Part shown: one piece after another, positions 1-6,537 of the stretch
Layout: each line of letters opens with the position of its first letter
Position numbering within the stretch: the stretch's first letter is position 1
From: Ruminococcus sp.
GTDB lineage: Bacteria > Bacillota > Clostridia > Oscillospirales > Ruminococcaceae
Length of the DNA stretch: 44,635 nt
Reading direction: 5' to 3'
Assembly: GCF_017464355.1 (NCBI RefSeq)
Contig: NZ_JAFUAG010000046.1
Location: 1 to 44,635, forward strand
Position numbers and translations under genes: made by a program
Notes under the pieces: generated by a model
Databases searched by the model: none
What the model was told of the DNA's origin: nothing
What the model saw: only the letters and a program-made list of their open reading frames with translations

Positions 1-46
1 CCTGCATCACACCGCCGCCGAACTTCTCGACTTTAGTTCTTATCAT
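1..46 (-). CDS. Start of a small element gene, cut by the window edge
   Basis: An ATG at 46 reads leftward (MIRTKVEKFGGGVMQ...) and stays open to base 1. A purine-rich ribosome site (GGTGAGGAAG) lies just upstream, inside the end of the preceding gene, which it overlaps by 14 bases. Tight overlap fits translational coupling in the early operon of the element. Only 15 residues are visible, so no function can be proposed. Confidence 0.45.
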   Translation of the reverse strand, partial: MIRTKVEKFGGGVMQ

Positions 47-143
47 CTTCCTCACCCCTTTCGGTCTCATCGTCCAGCGCCCCGAGGATTATCCTCACAG
101 CAAGCACCGCACCTATGGCGGCGAACACATAAGGGCTAATCAT
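33..143 (-). CDS. 36-residue single-span membrane peptide of the element
   Basis: Reads MISPYVFAAIGAVLAVRIIL... and ends in an acidic tail (DDETERGEEDDKN). Residues 4-21 make one hydrophobic helix, so a small inner-membrane peptide with a charged cytoplasmic tail is likely. The start is backed by GGGAGG eight bases upstream, and the gene overlaps the end of the preceding gene by eight bases, which suggests coupled translation. Short membrane peptides are common in early regions of Firmicute prophages but have no shared assigned role. Function unknown. Confidence 0.55.
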   Translation of the reverse strand: MISPYVFAAIGAVLAVRIILGALDDETERGEEDDKN

Positions 144-375
144 GCCGCATCGCCTCCCTCGTTCTTCGTGCGCAGTCCTGTTCGTAGCGCCTGCGGCGGT
201 GGATCTCCGCATCTAAACGGGCTTCCGCACGCAGGTAAACAGCCAGAACCAGCGTGCTGCACACCATCAGCGTGAAGCCGATAGGTCTGTTGAAAACCGC
301 TGCGATGAACATTCCTGCGTGGAACGCTATCGACCACAGCGCTATCAGTGCCGTTGCTTTGCCTTCGTCGGTCAT
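136..375 (-). CDS. 79-residue small membrane protein of the element
   Basis: The open frame extends back to 423, but the ATG at 375 is preceded by GGAGGTG at 381-387 and is taken as the start (MTDEGKATALIAL...). Two hydrophobic stretches (about residues 6-25 and 30-48) are followed by a basic, arginine-rich C-terminus (HRRRRYEQDCARRTREA). The start overlaps the stop of the upstream gene by four bases (ATGA), so translation is probably coupled. No family is recognised; a phage-encoded small membrane protein is the most that can be said. Confidence 0.6.
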   Translation of the reverse strand: MTDEGKATALIALWSIAFHAGMFIAAVFNRPIGFTLMVCSTLVLAVYLRAEARLDAEIHRRRRYEQDCARRTREAMRHD

Positions 376-599
376 GCGGACACCTCCAGTAAATCTTTGA
401 CTTGCAGACCTATTGCCGAGCATATCAGCTCCACGTCTCTCAACCTCATGTCTGATATGTGGCTGATGGCAAAGCTAAAGCGTGCATCGCTCATGTTGAG
501 TTTTTTCGCTGCCGCTCTTCCTGTCAGCCCTTTCGCCGCCATTGCTGCCTTTATCCGTCTTTTCCGATAGTCATTAGTGGTAAGCTTGGGTGCAGGCAT
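372..599 (-). CDS. 75-residue helix-turn-helix-like protein
   Basis: Begins MPAPKLTTNDYRKRRIKAAM with AGGAGGTGAT upstream, embedded in the end of the previous gene. Residues about 23-65 look like a short XRE-type fold: a GLTGRAAAKKLNMSDARFS segment, then a helix that ends in ELICSAIGLQVKDLLEV, the usual closing helix of Cro/CI domains. Inference: a DNA-binding regulator of the element, perhaps a second Cro-like or excisionase-like protein. The recognition helix is not typical, so the class is tentative. Confidence 0.6.
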   Translation of the reverse strand: MPAPKLTTNDYRKRRIKAAMAAKGLTGRAAAKKLNMSDARFSFAISHISDMRLRDVELICSAIGLQVKDLLEVSA

Positions 600-600
600 A

Positions 601-744
601 TCAGATCACCTCCTGCACGGCATAGATGTGCTCACCTTTGCGCAGTCTGACTCTGGCCACGGCTGTGTGCTTGTCCCCGGAAGACAGCATTATCTTGCGG
701 CGGGCGCCGAAACTATCTTCGATGGTTATGGTATAGTGTTTCAT
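601..744 (-). CDS. 47-residue small element protein
   Basis: The longer frame starts at 792, but the ATG at 744 follows a GAGGT motif at good spacing, giving MKHYTITIEDSFGARRKIML. The predicted protein is strand-rich and basic, ending in RLRKGEHIYAVQEVI. It sits one base from the next gene's start and carries that gene's ribosome site inside its own end. No homologue is recognised. It may be a small accessory or DNA-modulating protein; function unknown. Confidence 0.5.
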   Translation of the reverse strand: MKHYTITIEDSFGARRKIMLSSGDKHTAVARVRLRKGEHIYAVQEVI

Positions 745-773
745 TTGGGTACCTCGCTTTCTTGATGTATTAC

Positions 774-788
774 GTTGCGTAATGCAAC
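774..788. promoter_or_regulatory. Operator copy O4, between the first and second early genes
   Basis: GTTGCGTAATGCAAC is a dyad matching the TTGCA-N3-TGCAA motif seen three more times in the divergent region. It begins right after the stop codon of the Cro-like gene. Probably a distal repressor site or roadblock. Confidence 0.5.
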
Positions 789-995
789 TCACTGAGCAAA
801 AAAATATACACCGAAATCACCCGACTCAATGCCCAGCAGTTTCGCTAACTTTTCTGCTTCGTCAAGGTCGAAAGGTCTGACATTGTTTATCTTCTGATTT
901 GCGGTAGGCTGTGCTATATCAAGACATTTCGCAACATCAGCCTGTGTGATCTCCAGCTCCTTCATTCTGCCCTTTATCTTATTTGTATTGACCAA
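789..995 (-). CDS. Cro-like XRE-family regulator, first early gene
   Basis: 68 residues from a TTG start at 995, preceded by AGGTGAT; an in-frame GTG at 1004 overlaps that ribosome site and is less likely. Residues about 6-58 form an XRE helix-turn-helix: KGRMKELEITQADVAKCLDI then AQPTANQKINNVRPFDLDEA and a closing helix. It lies divergent to the S24-type repressor with shared operators, the classic Cro position. It likely turns down the repressor and favours the induced state. The family call is firm; the Cro role is inferred from position. Confidence 0.75.
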   Translation of the reverse strand: MVNTNKIKGRMKELEITQADVAKCLDIAQPTANQKINNVRPFDLDEAEKLAKLLGIESGDFGVYFFAQ

Positions 996-1018
996 TTTTA
1001 TCACCTGCCTTTCAAATT

Positions 1019-1035
1019 AGTTGCATTATGCAACT
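1019..1035. promoter_or_regulatory. Operator copy O1, near-perfect dyad
   Basis: AGTTGCATTATGCAACT is a 17-base palindrome apart from its centre. It lies downstream of the leftward -10 box, so a bound repressor would block early transcription as a roadblock. Confidence 0.65.
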
Positions 1036-1047
1036 CTCTATGTTTCT

Positions 1048-1076
1048 AATATACCACATCATTTTCGATTTGTCAA
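1048..1076 (-). promoter_or_regulatory. Leftward early promoter
   Basis: On the minus strand TTGACA (1071-1076), a 17-base spacer and TATATT (1048-1053) form a near-consensus vegetative promoter for the small early genes. One operator sits just upstream (1077-1089) and one just downstream (1019-1035). Confidence 0.75.
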
Positions 1077-1089
1077 TAGCATTTTGCAA
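1077..1089. promoter_or_regulatory. Operator copy O2, imperfect
   Basis: TAGCATTTTGCAA differs from the TTGCATTTTGCAA form by one base. It touches the -35 box of the leftward promoter and lies between the two divergent promoters. Confidence 0.5.
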
Positions 1090-1116
1090 CTTTTTTTATT
1101 TTTTTTGAAAAAACGT

Positions 1117-1131
1117 ATTGCATTTTGCAAT
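1117..1131. promoter_or_regulatory. Operator copy O3, overlapping the repressor promoter
   Basis: ATTGCATTTTGCAAT is a dyad whose left half is the -35 box (TTGCAT) of the repressor gene. Binding here would silence the repressor gene, the usual design for autoregulation or Cro control. Confidence 0.6.
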
Positions 1132-1146
1132 TTTATATGATATAAT
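1118..1146 (+). promoter_or_regulatory. Repressor promoter
   Basis: TTGCAT (1118-1123), a 17-base spacer and a perfect TATAAT (1141-1146) stand 26 bases before the repressor ATG. The -35 box is embedded in operator O3. Confidence 0.75.
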
Positions 1147-1172
1147 ACTTATAAAGAAAGTTGGTGATCATA

Positions 1173-1874
1173 ATGGAGAAAAATATTGAAATAGGAAAAA
1201 GAATAAAACAGCGCCGTGAAGAACTCGGCATGACACAAGAAGAATTAGGCAATCTTCTCTGGCTAAACAAGTCGACTATCCAGAGGTATGAAGCGGGGAA
1301 AATAGCTAAAATAAAACTGCCCGTTATTCACGCTATGGCAAAGCAACTTAATGTCAGCCCTGAATGGCTGATACTGCATTCAGATGAAATGGGTAGTTTT
1401 CATGAAAGATTTGACTTGTATAAAGACGGAAAGGCTGAAACGGTAGATGACTTAGAGCCGAGCGCCGTTATCCTCCCCACCGAGAAGATACACATGATAC
1501 CCGTTTTCGGCAGTGTGGCGGCAGGGTTCGGGGCGTATGCGAGCAGTGACATCATCGAGTATATCCCGCTTTATATAGAGAATGATTTCGATGTGGCAGA
1601 CACCATCTGCATCACGGTCAGGGGACAGTCCATGTACCCGAAGATAGAGGACGGCGACCGCATAGTCGTCCGCAGGCAGGACAGCGTTGACAACGGCAGG
1701 ATAGCTGTGGTCATGATAGGTGACGAGGCGGTCGTCAAGCGTGTTGAGTGTGAGAAGAACAAGCTCACACTGATCTCCATAAACCCCGAATACCCGCCCC
1801 GCATCATCGAGGGCGAGGAGCTTGCAAACTGCCGCATTGTCGGACTGGTACAGCAAGTGATAAAGTCGGTGTAA
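1173..1874 (+). CDS. LexA/CI-type repressor: XRE domain plus S24 self-cleavage domain
   Basis: 233 residues from the ATG at 1173, chosen over the upstream TTG because GGTGAT precedes it. Residues about 5-60 are an XRE helix-turn-helix (MTQEELGNLLWLNKSTIQRYE). The C-terminal half is a peptidase S24 domain: an Ala-Gly cleavage site in SVAAGFGAY (A117-G118), the nucleophile Ser153 in VRGQSMYP and the general-base Lys189 in EAVVKRVE. All parts needed for RecA-stimulated autocleavage are present, so DNA damage should induce the element. It most likely binds the TTGCA..TGCAA operators around its own promoter and keeps the leftward genes off. Confidence 0.9.
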   Translation: MEKNIEIGKRIKQRREELGMTQEELGNLLWLNKSTIQRYEAGKIAKIKLPVIHAMAKQLNVSPEWLILHSDEMGSFHERFDLYKDGKAETVDDLEPSAVILPTEKIHMIPVFGSVAAGFGAYASSDIIEYIPLYIENDFDVADTICITVRGQSMYPKIEDGDRIVVRRQDSVDNGRIAVVMIGDEAVVKRVECEKNKLTLISINPEYPPRIIEGEELANCRIVGLVQQVIKSV

Positions 1875-1941
1875 GACCCCGTCAGACGACCGAAGAGGGC
1901 GCTTTAAGCCGCTTTCTTTGCGTGGTCGGAAAGTTGGTCTA

Positions 1942-1979
1942 TAAAAAAACGCTCCCCGGTACGCCAATACCGAAGAGCG
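1942..1979 (-). terminator. Leftward intrinsic terminator
   Basis: A 12-bp stem (1950-1961 with 1968-1979, two G:U pairs) is followed on the minus strand by seven U. It faces the repressor gene from behind, so it would stop transcripts running leftward from the integrase side. Confidence 0.65.
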
Positions 1980-1983
1980 GAAG

Positions 1984-2040
1984 GATAAAAGTATGCTACT
2001 GTACATACCTTAGACAAGTATATTGTAGCATATTTTTATC
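1984..2040. repeat. 57-bp extended inverted repeat upstream of the integrase
   Basis: The arms GATAAAAGTATGCTAC (1984-1999) and GTAGCATATTTTTATC (2025-2040) pair at 15 of 16 positions. The inner part also pairs partly (ATACCTT with AAGTAT). It ends 29 bases before the integrase start. It may be a binding site for integrase or a directionality factor, or an RNA hairpin in the integrase leader. Confidence 0.7.
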
Positions 2041-2069
2041 GGCGTGTCAATAAACAAAGGAGGATAAAA

Positions 2070-3125
2070 ATGGCTACTGCAAGAAAACTGCCCTCGGGCA
2101 GCTGGAGAGTAAGAGCATATCGGAACGGCGAGTGCAGAAGCTTTACGGCGGGCACCAAGCGTGAGGCTGAGTATCTCGCCTCGCAGTGGCTCATCAGCAG
2201 TGATGAGCAGGACACCGAAGACATGACTTTTCGGGAGGCTGCCGAAGCCTACATAGACTCCCGCCGCAAGACTCTCAGCCCGACCACCATACATCTCTAC
2301 GAGGGCTATGTAAAAAATACCACCACACGGCTTAACAACCTGCGGCTCGGCGACATCAAGCCCCAGCTGGTGCAGGACTGGGTGAACGAGCTGACGGTCT
2401 CCAAGTCGCCTAAGCACGTCCACAACGCTTACGGCTTTTTTACCGCAGTCATCTACTATCATGATGTGGATATCAAACTGCGCAAGATAGCCCTGCCGCA
2501 GAAGACCAAAAAATTTAAGCGCCTGCCCACAGCGGATATCGTCATCGAGATATTCAGAGGGACTGAGGTGGAGCTGCCTGTGCTTCTGGGGCTGTGGGGT
2601 GGCCTGCGTATGTCGGAGATACTGGGTATACGCAAGTGCGACATCGAGGGTGATGTGCTGACTATCAACCGTGTGGCGGTCATGGTCGGTCGGGAACTGG
2701 TTTACAAGCCCCACGCAAAAACATATACATCTAACCGCCAGCTGCGGCTCCCTAAGCCTATCCTCGCTCTGATCGAGGCTCTTGATCGTACCGATACCGA
2801 GCCCCTTATCCGCCTTAACCGTGACCAGCTGTATGACCGTTTTACCAAGCCCATGAAAAAAGCGGGGTACAGCATCTGCTTCCACGATCTCAGGCATATC
2901 AATGCCAGCGTCATGGCACAGCTTGGCATACCTGATCTGTACGCTATGGAGAGAGGTGGTTGGTCTAACACCAGCACTTTAAAATCCGTATATCAGCAGA
3001 CCTTTACGACCGCAAGGCAAGAAGTCGATGAGACCATAGATCTGTATTTCCAAAAAATTTACTCTCAAAAGGCAGACACAAAAACAGGCACGGATTTTTC
3101 AAAATCGCCTAAATACGGGACTTAA
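2070..3125 (+). CDS. Site-specific tyrosine recombinase (integrase)
   Basis: 351 residues, start preceded by AGGAGGATAAAA. The N-terminus (about 1-45) resembles the arm-binding strand domain of phage integrases, then comes a SAM-like core-binding domain (about 52-130) and a catalytic domain. Catalytic residues are visible: Arg180 in GGLRMSE, the beta-strand Lys218 in HAKTYTSNR, His272 and Arg275 in HDLRHINAS, Trp298 in the position often held by His, and the nucleophile Tyr308 in KSVYQQT. The gene ends 12 bases before a tRNA 3' fragment, which should be its attachment site. It looks complete and active. Confidence 0.93.
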   Translation: MATARKLPSGSWRVRAYRNGECRSFTAGTKREAEYLASQWLISSDEQDTEDMTFREAAEAYIDSRRKTLSPTTIHLYEGYVKNTTTRLNNLRLGDIKPQLVQDWVNELTVSKSPKHVHNAYGFFTAVIYYHDVDIKLRKIALPQKTKKFKRLPTADIVIEIFRGTEVELPVLLGLWGGLRMSEILGIRKCDIEGDVLTINRVAVMVGRELVYKPHAKTYTSNRQLRLPKPILALIEALDRTDTEPLIRLNRDQLYDRFTKPMKKAGYSICFHDLRHINASVMAQLGIPDLYAMERGGWSNTSTLKSVYQQTFTTARQEVDETIDLYFQKIYSQKADTKTGTDFSKSPKYGT

Positions 3126-3137
3126 AAGCTGTTTTCT

Positions 3138-3162
3138 ATAGGTTCGACTCCTGTCGGGCGCA
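3138..3162 (+). other. tRNA 3'-end fragment: attachment site at the element boundary
   Basis: A T-arm (ATAGG stem, TTCGACT loop, CCTGT stem) runs into the acceptor strand CGGGCGC and a discriminator A. No D-arm or anticodon arm lies upstream; the integrase gene is there instead. This is the 3' portion of a tRNA left by integration, with the full tRNA expected at the far left end of the element. The acceptor CGGGCGC would pair with GCGCCCG, common in tRNA-Arg, but identity cannot be fixed from this piece. Confidence 0.75.
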
Positions 3163-3169
3163 CTGAAAA

Positions 3170-3207
3170 ACCGCCTTTCTGCATAGCAGGAAGACGGTCT
3201 TTTTTTA
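3170..3207 (+). terminator. Intrinsic terminator, probably of the original tRNA gene
   Basis: A 13-base stem (3170-3182 with 3186-3198, including wobble pairs) is followed by a U-rich run (3199-3207). Its place right after the tRNA 3' fragment suggests it belonged to the undisturbed tRNA. Confidence 0.75.
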
Positions 3208-3216
3208 TTCGGCAGA

Positions 3217-4674
3217 CTACTGTCCGTCGGTCCTGTATCTCAGCTCGGTTCTATCAGGCTGCGGCCCTGTGCCGCCATAGCTGATAGTTGTTGTCCCCTC
3301 AAAAACGGGTATCTGCGGCAGGGCTGCAGGCGGTTTTTCGGGGTGCAAGTATCCGGGATATGTAGCGATGAAAGGTGCAAATCCCGTACCGTTTGCATTG
3401 GTGCCGTTACCTACGACAAGTCTAACCGTTAGTGCTGTTTCCTCGGTCAATGTAAACTCCAAAGGGCTATTATTTGGATTACAAACCACCGATATCGGCT
3501 GTAATCTTATACGCACTCCTGTTGGATCATTTAAGGTCTTATCATCGATCCCCCATAAATAATACGTGCCGGCAGGCAGTGTGACAGAACCTACAACTCG
3601 TTCCGCGTAAGCTGCAGCCGTGCCCTCGGCTGTCCATTTTTCGCCGTCAAAGGTAAATGTTATGCCGTTCTGGGTATATGTTGTTCCCTCGGCGGCCGTA
3701 TCGTGATAGAGATTTTCCGTGCGGCGGTACACCTTGTTTTCTGCGCTGTCCACATATTCACCTTTTTCGAGAAGAGCTTCGCCGATATAGATATCTGTGG
3801 TCGGTGCCGCGGTGCAGTATGCCTGCGCATTAAGGGAAACCGATATGACCATATAACCGTCTATTGGCGCAGTGACCAGCCTGAAGCTGTCCGCAAAGGA
3901 ATGGGTGACAGCGTCATAGGCCTGATCCCCCGGGAACGGTTCATCTTCAAAAAATGCGTATCTCATTTCGGAAAATGTTCCTGTATGGAATATCAAGTAG
4001 GATCTGTTTTTCTCAATGCGTACCAGACCGACCTCCTCACGCAGCGGATCCATAGGCATTTCGATCATTCCGTCATACGACAGTGACATACCGTTGGTCT
4101 GTTCGTACACGAGGTTCGGTGCGGTCATGTCGGGGACTTCGGGCAGTGATATGATCGGCAGTCTGCACCCGTAACGCACCTCAGCCGTTGCCCAGGCACG
4201 CTTTACGTAGTTTGAGGCTATCTCATCAACACCCGCAGGAACTACATAGCGCACGGTCGTTTCGGATACTTTAGTGCCTATCAAACGGCCGACATACTGC
4301 CCCTTGCAGTACATAGGTCCGCTACCAAGGCCATCAGCTGACGCATAGATAACATCGCCTGCTTTCACGGGAATGCGCCAGTAGCGATAGTTGCTGTTAT
4401 CAACATAGTTTCCGCTGCCCTGTGCATAGTAGCCGAGATTGTCGCCCTCGGGGTCGAACAGGTTCTCGCCGCTTACACCGACACCGCCCGTGTTGCCCCA
4501 TATCCTGTAACCCCTCAGCCTGCCGGCTATGGTGTTTTCAAGCTCAGCAGGAAGTGTACCCGTATATGTTTCCACGGTGTAGTTTCCCCCGAGCTTGCGC
4601 CCCCATACAGCAGCAACAGGGTCATCAACAGGCAGACCCTTGCCCGCCCTCAGTACATCAGCTATTGATACCAT
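3217..4674 (-). CDS. Tail-fibre-like or adhesin-like protein, isolated
   Basis: 485 residues if translation begins at the ATG at 4674, which has GGGAGGT six bases upstream; the frame stays open to an ATG at 4752 with no ribosome site. The start MVSIADVLRAGKGLPVDDPV is like the N-terminus of baseplate or tail proteins in clostridial prophages. The rest is strand-rich, with Gly, Tyr and Asn, and two similar sandwich-like parts (one around AGDVIYASADGLGSGPMYC, a later one containing GITFTFDGEKWTAEGTA). No catalytic motif is seen. No other tail genes are near and terminators lie on both sides, so it may be a relic of an older prophage or a domesticated surface protein. Confidence 0.55.
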   Translation of the reverse strand: MVSIADVLRAGKGLPVDDPVAAVWGRKLGGNYTVETYTGTLPAELENTIAGRLRGYRIWGNTGGVGVSGENLFDPEGDNLGYYAQGSGNYVDNSNYRYWRIPVKAGDVIYASADGLGSGPMYCKGQYVGRLIGTKVSETTVRYVVPAGVDEIASNYVKRAWATAEVRYGCRLPIISLPEVPDMTAPNLVYEQTNGMSLSYDGMIEMPMDPLREEVGLVRIEKNRSYLIFHTGTFSEMRYAFFEDEPFPGDQAYDAVTHSFADSFRLVTAPIDGYMVISVSLNAQAYCTAAPTTDIYIGEALLEKGEYVDSAENKVYRRTENLYHDTAAEGTTYTQNGITFTFDGEKWTAEGTAAAYAERVVGSVTLPAGTYYLWGIDDKTLNDPTGVRIRLQPISVVCNPNNSPLEFTLTEETALTVRLVVGNGTNANGTGFAPFIATYPGYLHPEKPPAALPQIPVFEGTTTISYGGTGPQPDRTELRYRTDGQ

Positions 4675-4764
4675 GTGCATACCTCCCACGAAATTTGTTG
4701 TTGTGCTTGCATATTCATCTTCTCCTTTCGTTATCTGAAAAACGTTTTTCATTATCAGTTCTGA

Positions 4765-4796
4765 AATAAAAAAAGTTGTACGTTTTTGTACAACCT
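4765..4796 (-). terminator. Leftward intrinsic terminator upstream of the tail-like gene
   Basis: The stem GTTGTAC (4775-4781) with GTACAAC (4788-4794) is followed on the minus strand by a run of seven U. It would separate the tail-like gene from the uronate operon to its right. Confidence 0.7.
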
Positions 4797-4881
4797 TTAA
4801 TGAAATATGTCTTTGTAAGAAGATAAATCATGATATCGCCCAAGTATATCGCAAAGCTTTTGTGGGATATGCCAATTCCAT

Positions 4882-4928
4882 AAAAAGCCGCAGCACCCAC
4901 GGACAGAGGTACTGCGGCTTTCTTTTTA
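4882..4928. terminator. Bidirectional terminator after uxuB
   Basis: The stem AAAGCCGCAG (4884-4893) with CTGCGGCTTT (4912-4921) has U-rich runs on both sides. On the minus strand it begins right after the uxuB stop codon and ends the uronate operon. Confidence 0.8.
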
Positions 4929-6527
4929 TCAGTTCAGTTTTTCTCTGAGAGTTTTTCTTACGGCGCCCTCGCCTGCCAGCATACTGTCAAGGTCTTCGAG
5001 TATCTTATCTGCCAGGCCTGCTTTGACCAGGTCTGTGCCGAAGAGGGTGGCGTTTTTAAGAATTTCCGTTACAGCCGCCCTGTCGCACTTACTGCCGTAC
5101 CATTCGGGGCTGACGGTCTTTTTCAGCTCCTCCAGCATGGGGTCGGCACTGAGTTCCATGGGCTGACCCTTGTCGTCGATAGCTGTAAGATATCTCAGCC
5201 ATGCGGCGATGACCATGGGTATCAGCACAAGGCTCTCGGTGCTGCCCTTGGCGGCATAGGCCTTGATAGTTTCACCAAAGCGGATAGCCAGCTTCTGGCT
5301 GGTATCGGTGGCGATACGCTGGGGTGTATCGGGGAGGTAGCTGTTGGGCAGGCGCTGCTCCAGCACCTCTTTCAGGAAATCCTCGGGACGTATCATGCCG
5401 GGGTCTATGACCACAGGCAGACCCTCCTTGTAGCCCAGGTCGTAGACCAGCTTTTTCAGGTCGGGGTCGTTCATCTCGTCAGCTATCTTGGTGTGACCCA
5501 GCAGGCACCCGAAGACAGCAAGGGCGGTGTGCAGGGGGTTCAGGCAGGTCATTACCTTCATCTTCTCTGCCCTGTCCACGGTCTCGCGGTCGGTCATGTA
5601 TACCCCTGCCTTTTCAAGGGGCGGTCTGCCGTTGGGGAAGCTGTCCTCTATTACCAGATACTGGGGCATCTCCGCATTTACAAAGGGCGCTATGAAAGTG
5701 CCGCGGGTGGTCTTAACAGGCTCCATGCCCTCAATGCCCATGGCGGTCAGTTCGGCGCACACACCTGCATCGGGACGGGGGGTTATCTTGTCTATCATGC
5801 TCCAGGGGAAAGTCACCCTGCCGCTTTCAGTATAGGCAACAAAGTCTGCCCCCACATGACCCTTTTGCTGCCATGCCTTTACTACAGTCATCACGCCCTG
5901 CTTCAGCTTGTCACCGTTGCGGCTGCAGTTATCCATGCTGACCAGTGCCAGGGGCTTCTCCCCAGCTTTGAACCTTGCGTAAAGCAGTGCCGCTATGATA
6001 GACATAGCCGAATTCAACTCACCCCCGGGGCCTGCCTTGATGTCCTCTTCCACAAAGGGGAAAAGCTGACCGTTCATATCCTCCACCGCATAGCCTTTCT
6101 CGGTTATGGTAAAGGATATCATCTGCAGACTGTCGCTCTCGGCATACTTTTTGAGCCTTGCAAAACCCTCGCCCTTAGCGCACTCAGCCCCGCCTATACT
6201 GCCGATGACCCGCAGGTACATCTCGCCCTTTGCAGGCAGACCTACCAGCAGCACCAGGTCATCAAAGGGGTCGTATATCTTCTCGATAGTTTCGTTGTCG
6301 AAGCTGTCCACGGCAACTATGCCGCTTTCCATATCCCCCGACTTTATCAGCTCATCAGCCAGACAGGCTATGTACCCGCGGAAGATGTTGCCCGCCCCGA
6401 AATGGACCCATACGGGGCTGTCGGAGGTCTTCTGCTTTATCTTGTCGGTGTCATACCCCGGCAGTACAAAGCCTTTTTCCTGCCACAGCTGACTCTCGTT
6501 AACAATGCTCTGAGTATTAAGTTTCAT
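4929..6527 (-). CDS. uxuB: Fructuronate reductase (D-mannonate oxidoreductase), mannitol-dehydrogenase family
   Basis: 532 residues, AAGGAGAACACC before the ATG. It reduces D-fructuronate to D-mannonate with NADH in the cytoplasm. An N-terminal dinucleotide-binding motif (VHFGAGNIFRG, residues 41-51) and the polyol-dehydrogenase active-site pattern K-x5-N-x2-H (Lys324, Asn330, His333 in KVMTCLNPLH) are both intact. It is the last gene of the operon, ten bases after kdgK. Tagaturonate reductase (UxaB) belongs to the same family, but a uxuA partner and the lack of altronate dehydratase favour the fructuronate/mannonate branch. Confidence 0.85.
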   Translation of the reverse strand: MKLNTQSIVNESQLWQEKGFVLPGYDTDKIKQKTSDSPVWVHFGAGNIFRGYIACLADELIKSGDMESGIVAVDSFDNETIEKIYDPFDDLVLLVGLPAKGEMYLRVIGSIGGAECAKGEGFARLKKYAESDSLQMISFTITEKGYAVEDMNGQLFPFVEEDIKAGPGGELNSAMSIIAALLYARFKAGEKPLALVSMDNCSRNGDKLKQGVMTVVKAWQQKGHVGADFVAYTESGRVTFPWSMIDKITPRPDAGVCAELTAMGIEGMEPVKTTRGTFIAPFVNAEMPQYLVIEDSFPNGRPPLEKAGVYMTDRETVDRAEKMKVMTCLNPLHTALAVFGCLLGHTKIADEMNDPDLKKLVYDLGYKEGLPVVIDPGMIRPEDFLKEVLEQRLPNSYLPDTPQRIATDTSQKLAIRFGETIKAYAAKGSTESLVLIPMVIAAWLRYLTAIDDKGQPMELSADPMLEELKKTVSPEWYGSKCDRAAVTEILKNATLFGTDLVKAGLADKILEDLDSMLAGEGAVRKTLREKLN

Positions 6528-6537
6528 GGTGTTCTCC

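Larger units (their letters stand above)
1..3162. mobile_element. Right end of an integrated element (prophage or integrative element), left end outside the window
   Basis: Seen: a leftward run of tiny overlapping genes, a divergent S24-type repressor with a shared operator motif, and a rightward tyrosine integrase that ends 12 bases before a lone tRNA 3' fragment. This is the standard immunity-plus-integration end of a temperate phage or integrative conjugative element that entered a tRNA gene. Inference: the element continues to the left, and DNA right of 3162 is the original chromosome downstream of the tRNA. No structural, packaging or conjugation genes lie inside the window, so phage and conjugative element cannot be told apart. 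Confidence 0.8.

Noticed and set aside
3138-3162. Complete tRNA gene
   Set aside because: Only the T-arm and 3' acceptor strand are present; integrase coding sequence occupies the place of the 5' half.
4715-4900. 61-codon minus-strand frame upstream of the tail-like gene
   Set aside because: It runs through two terminators and has no ribosome site; composition is AT-rich intergenic.
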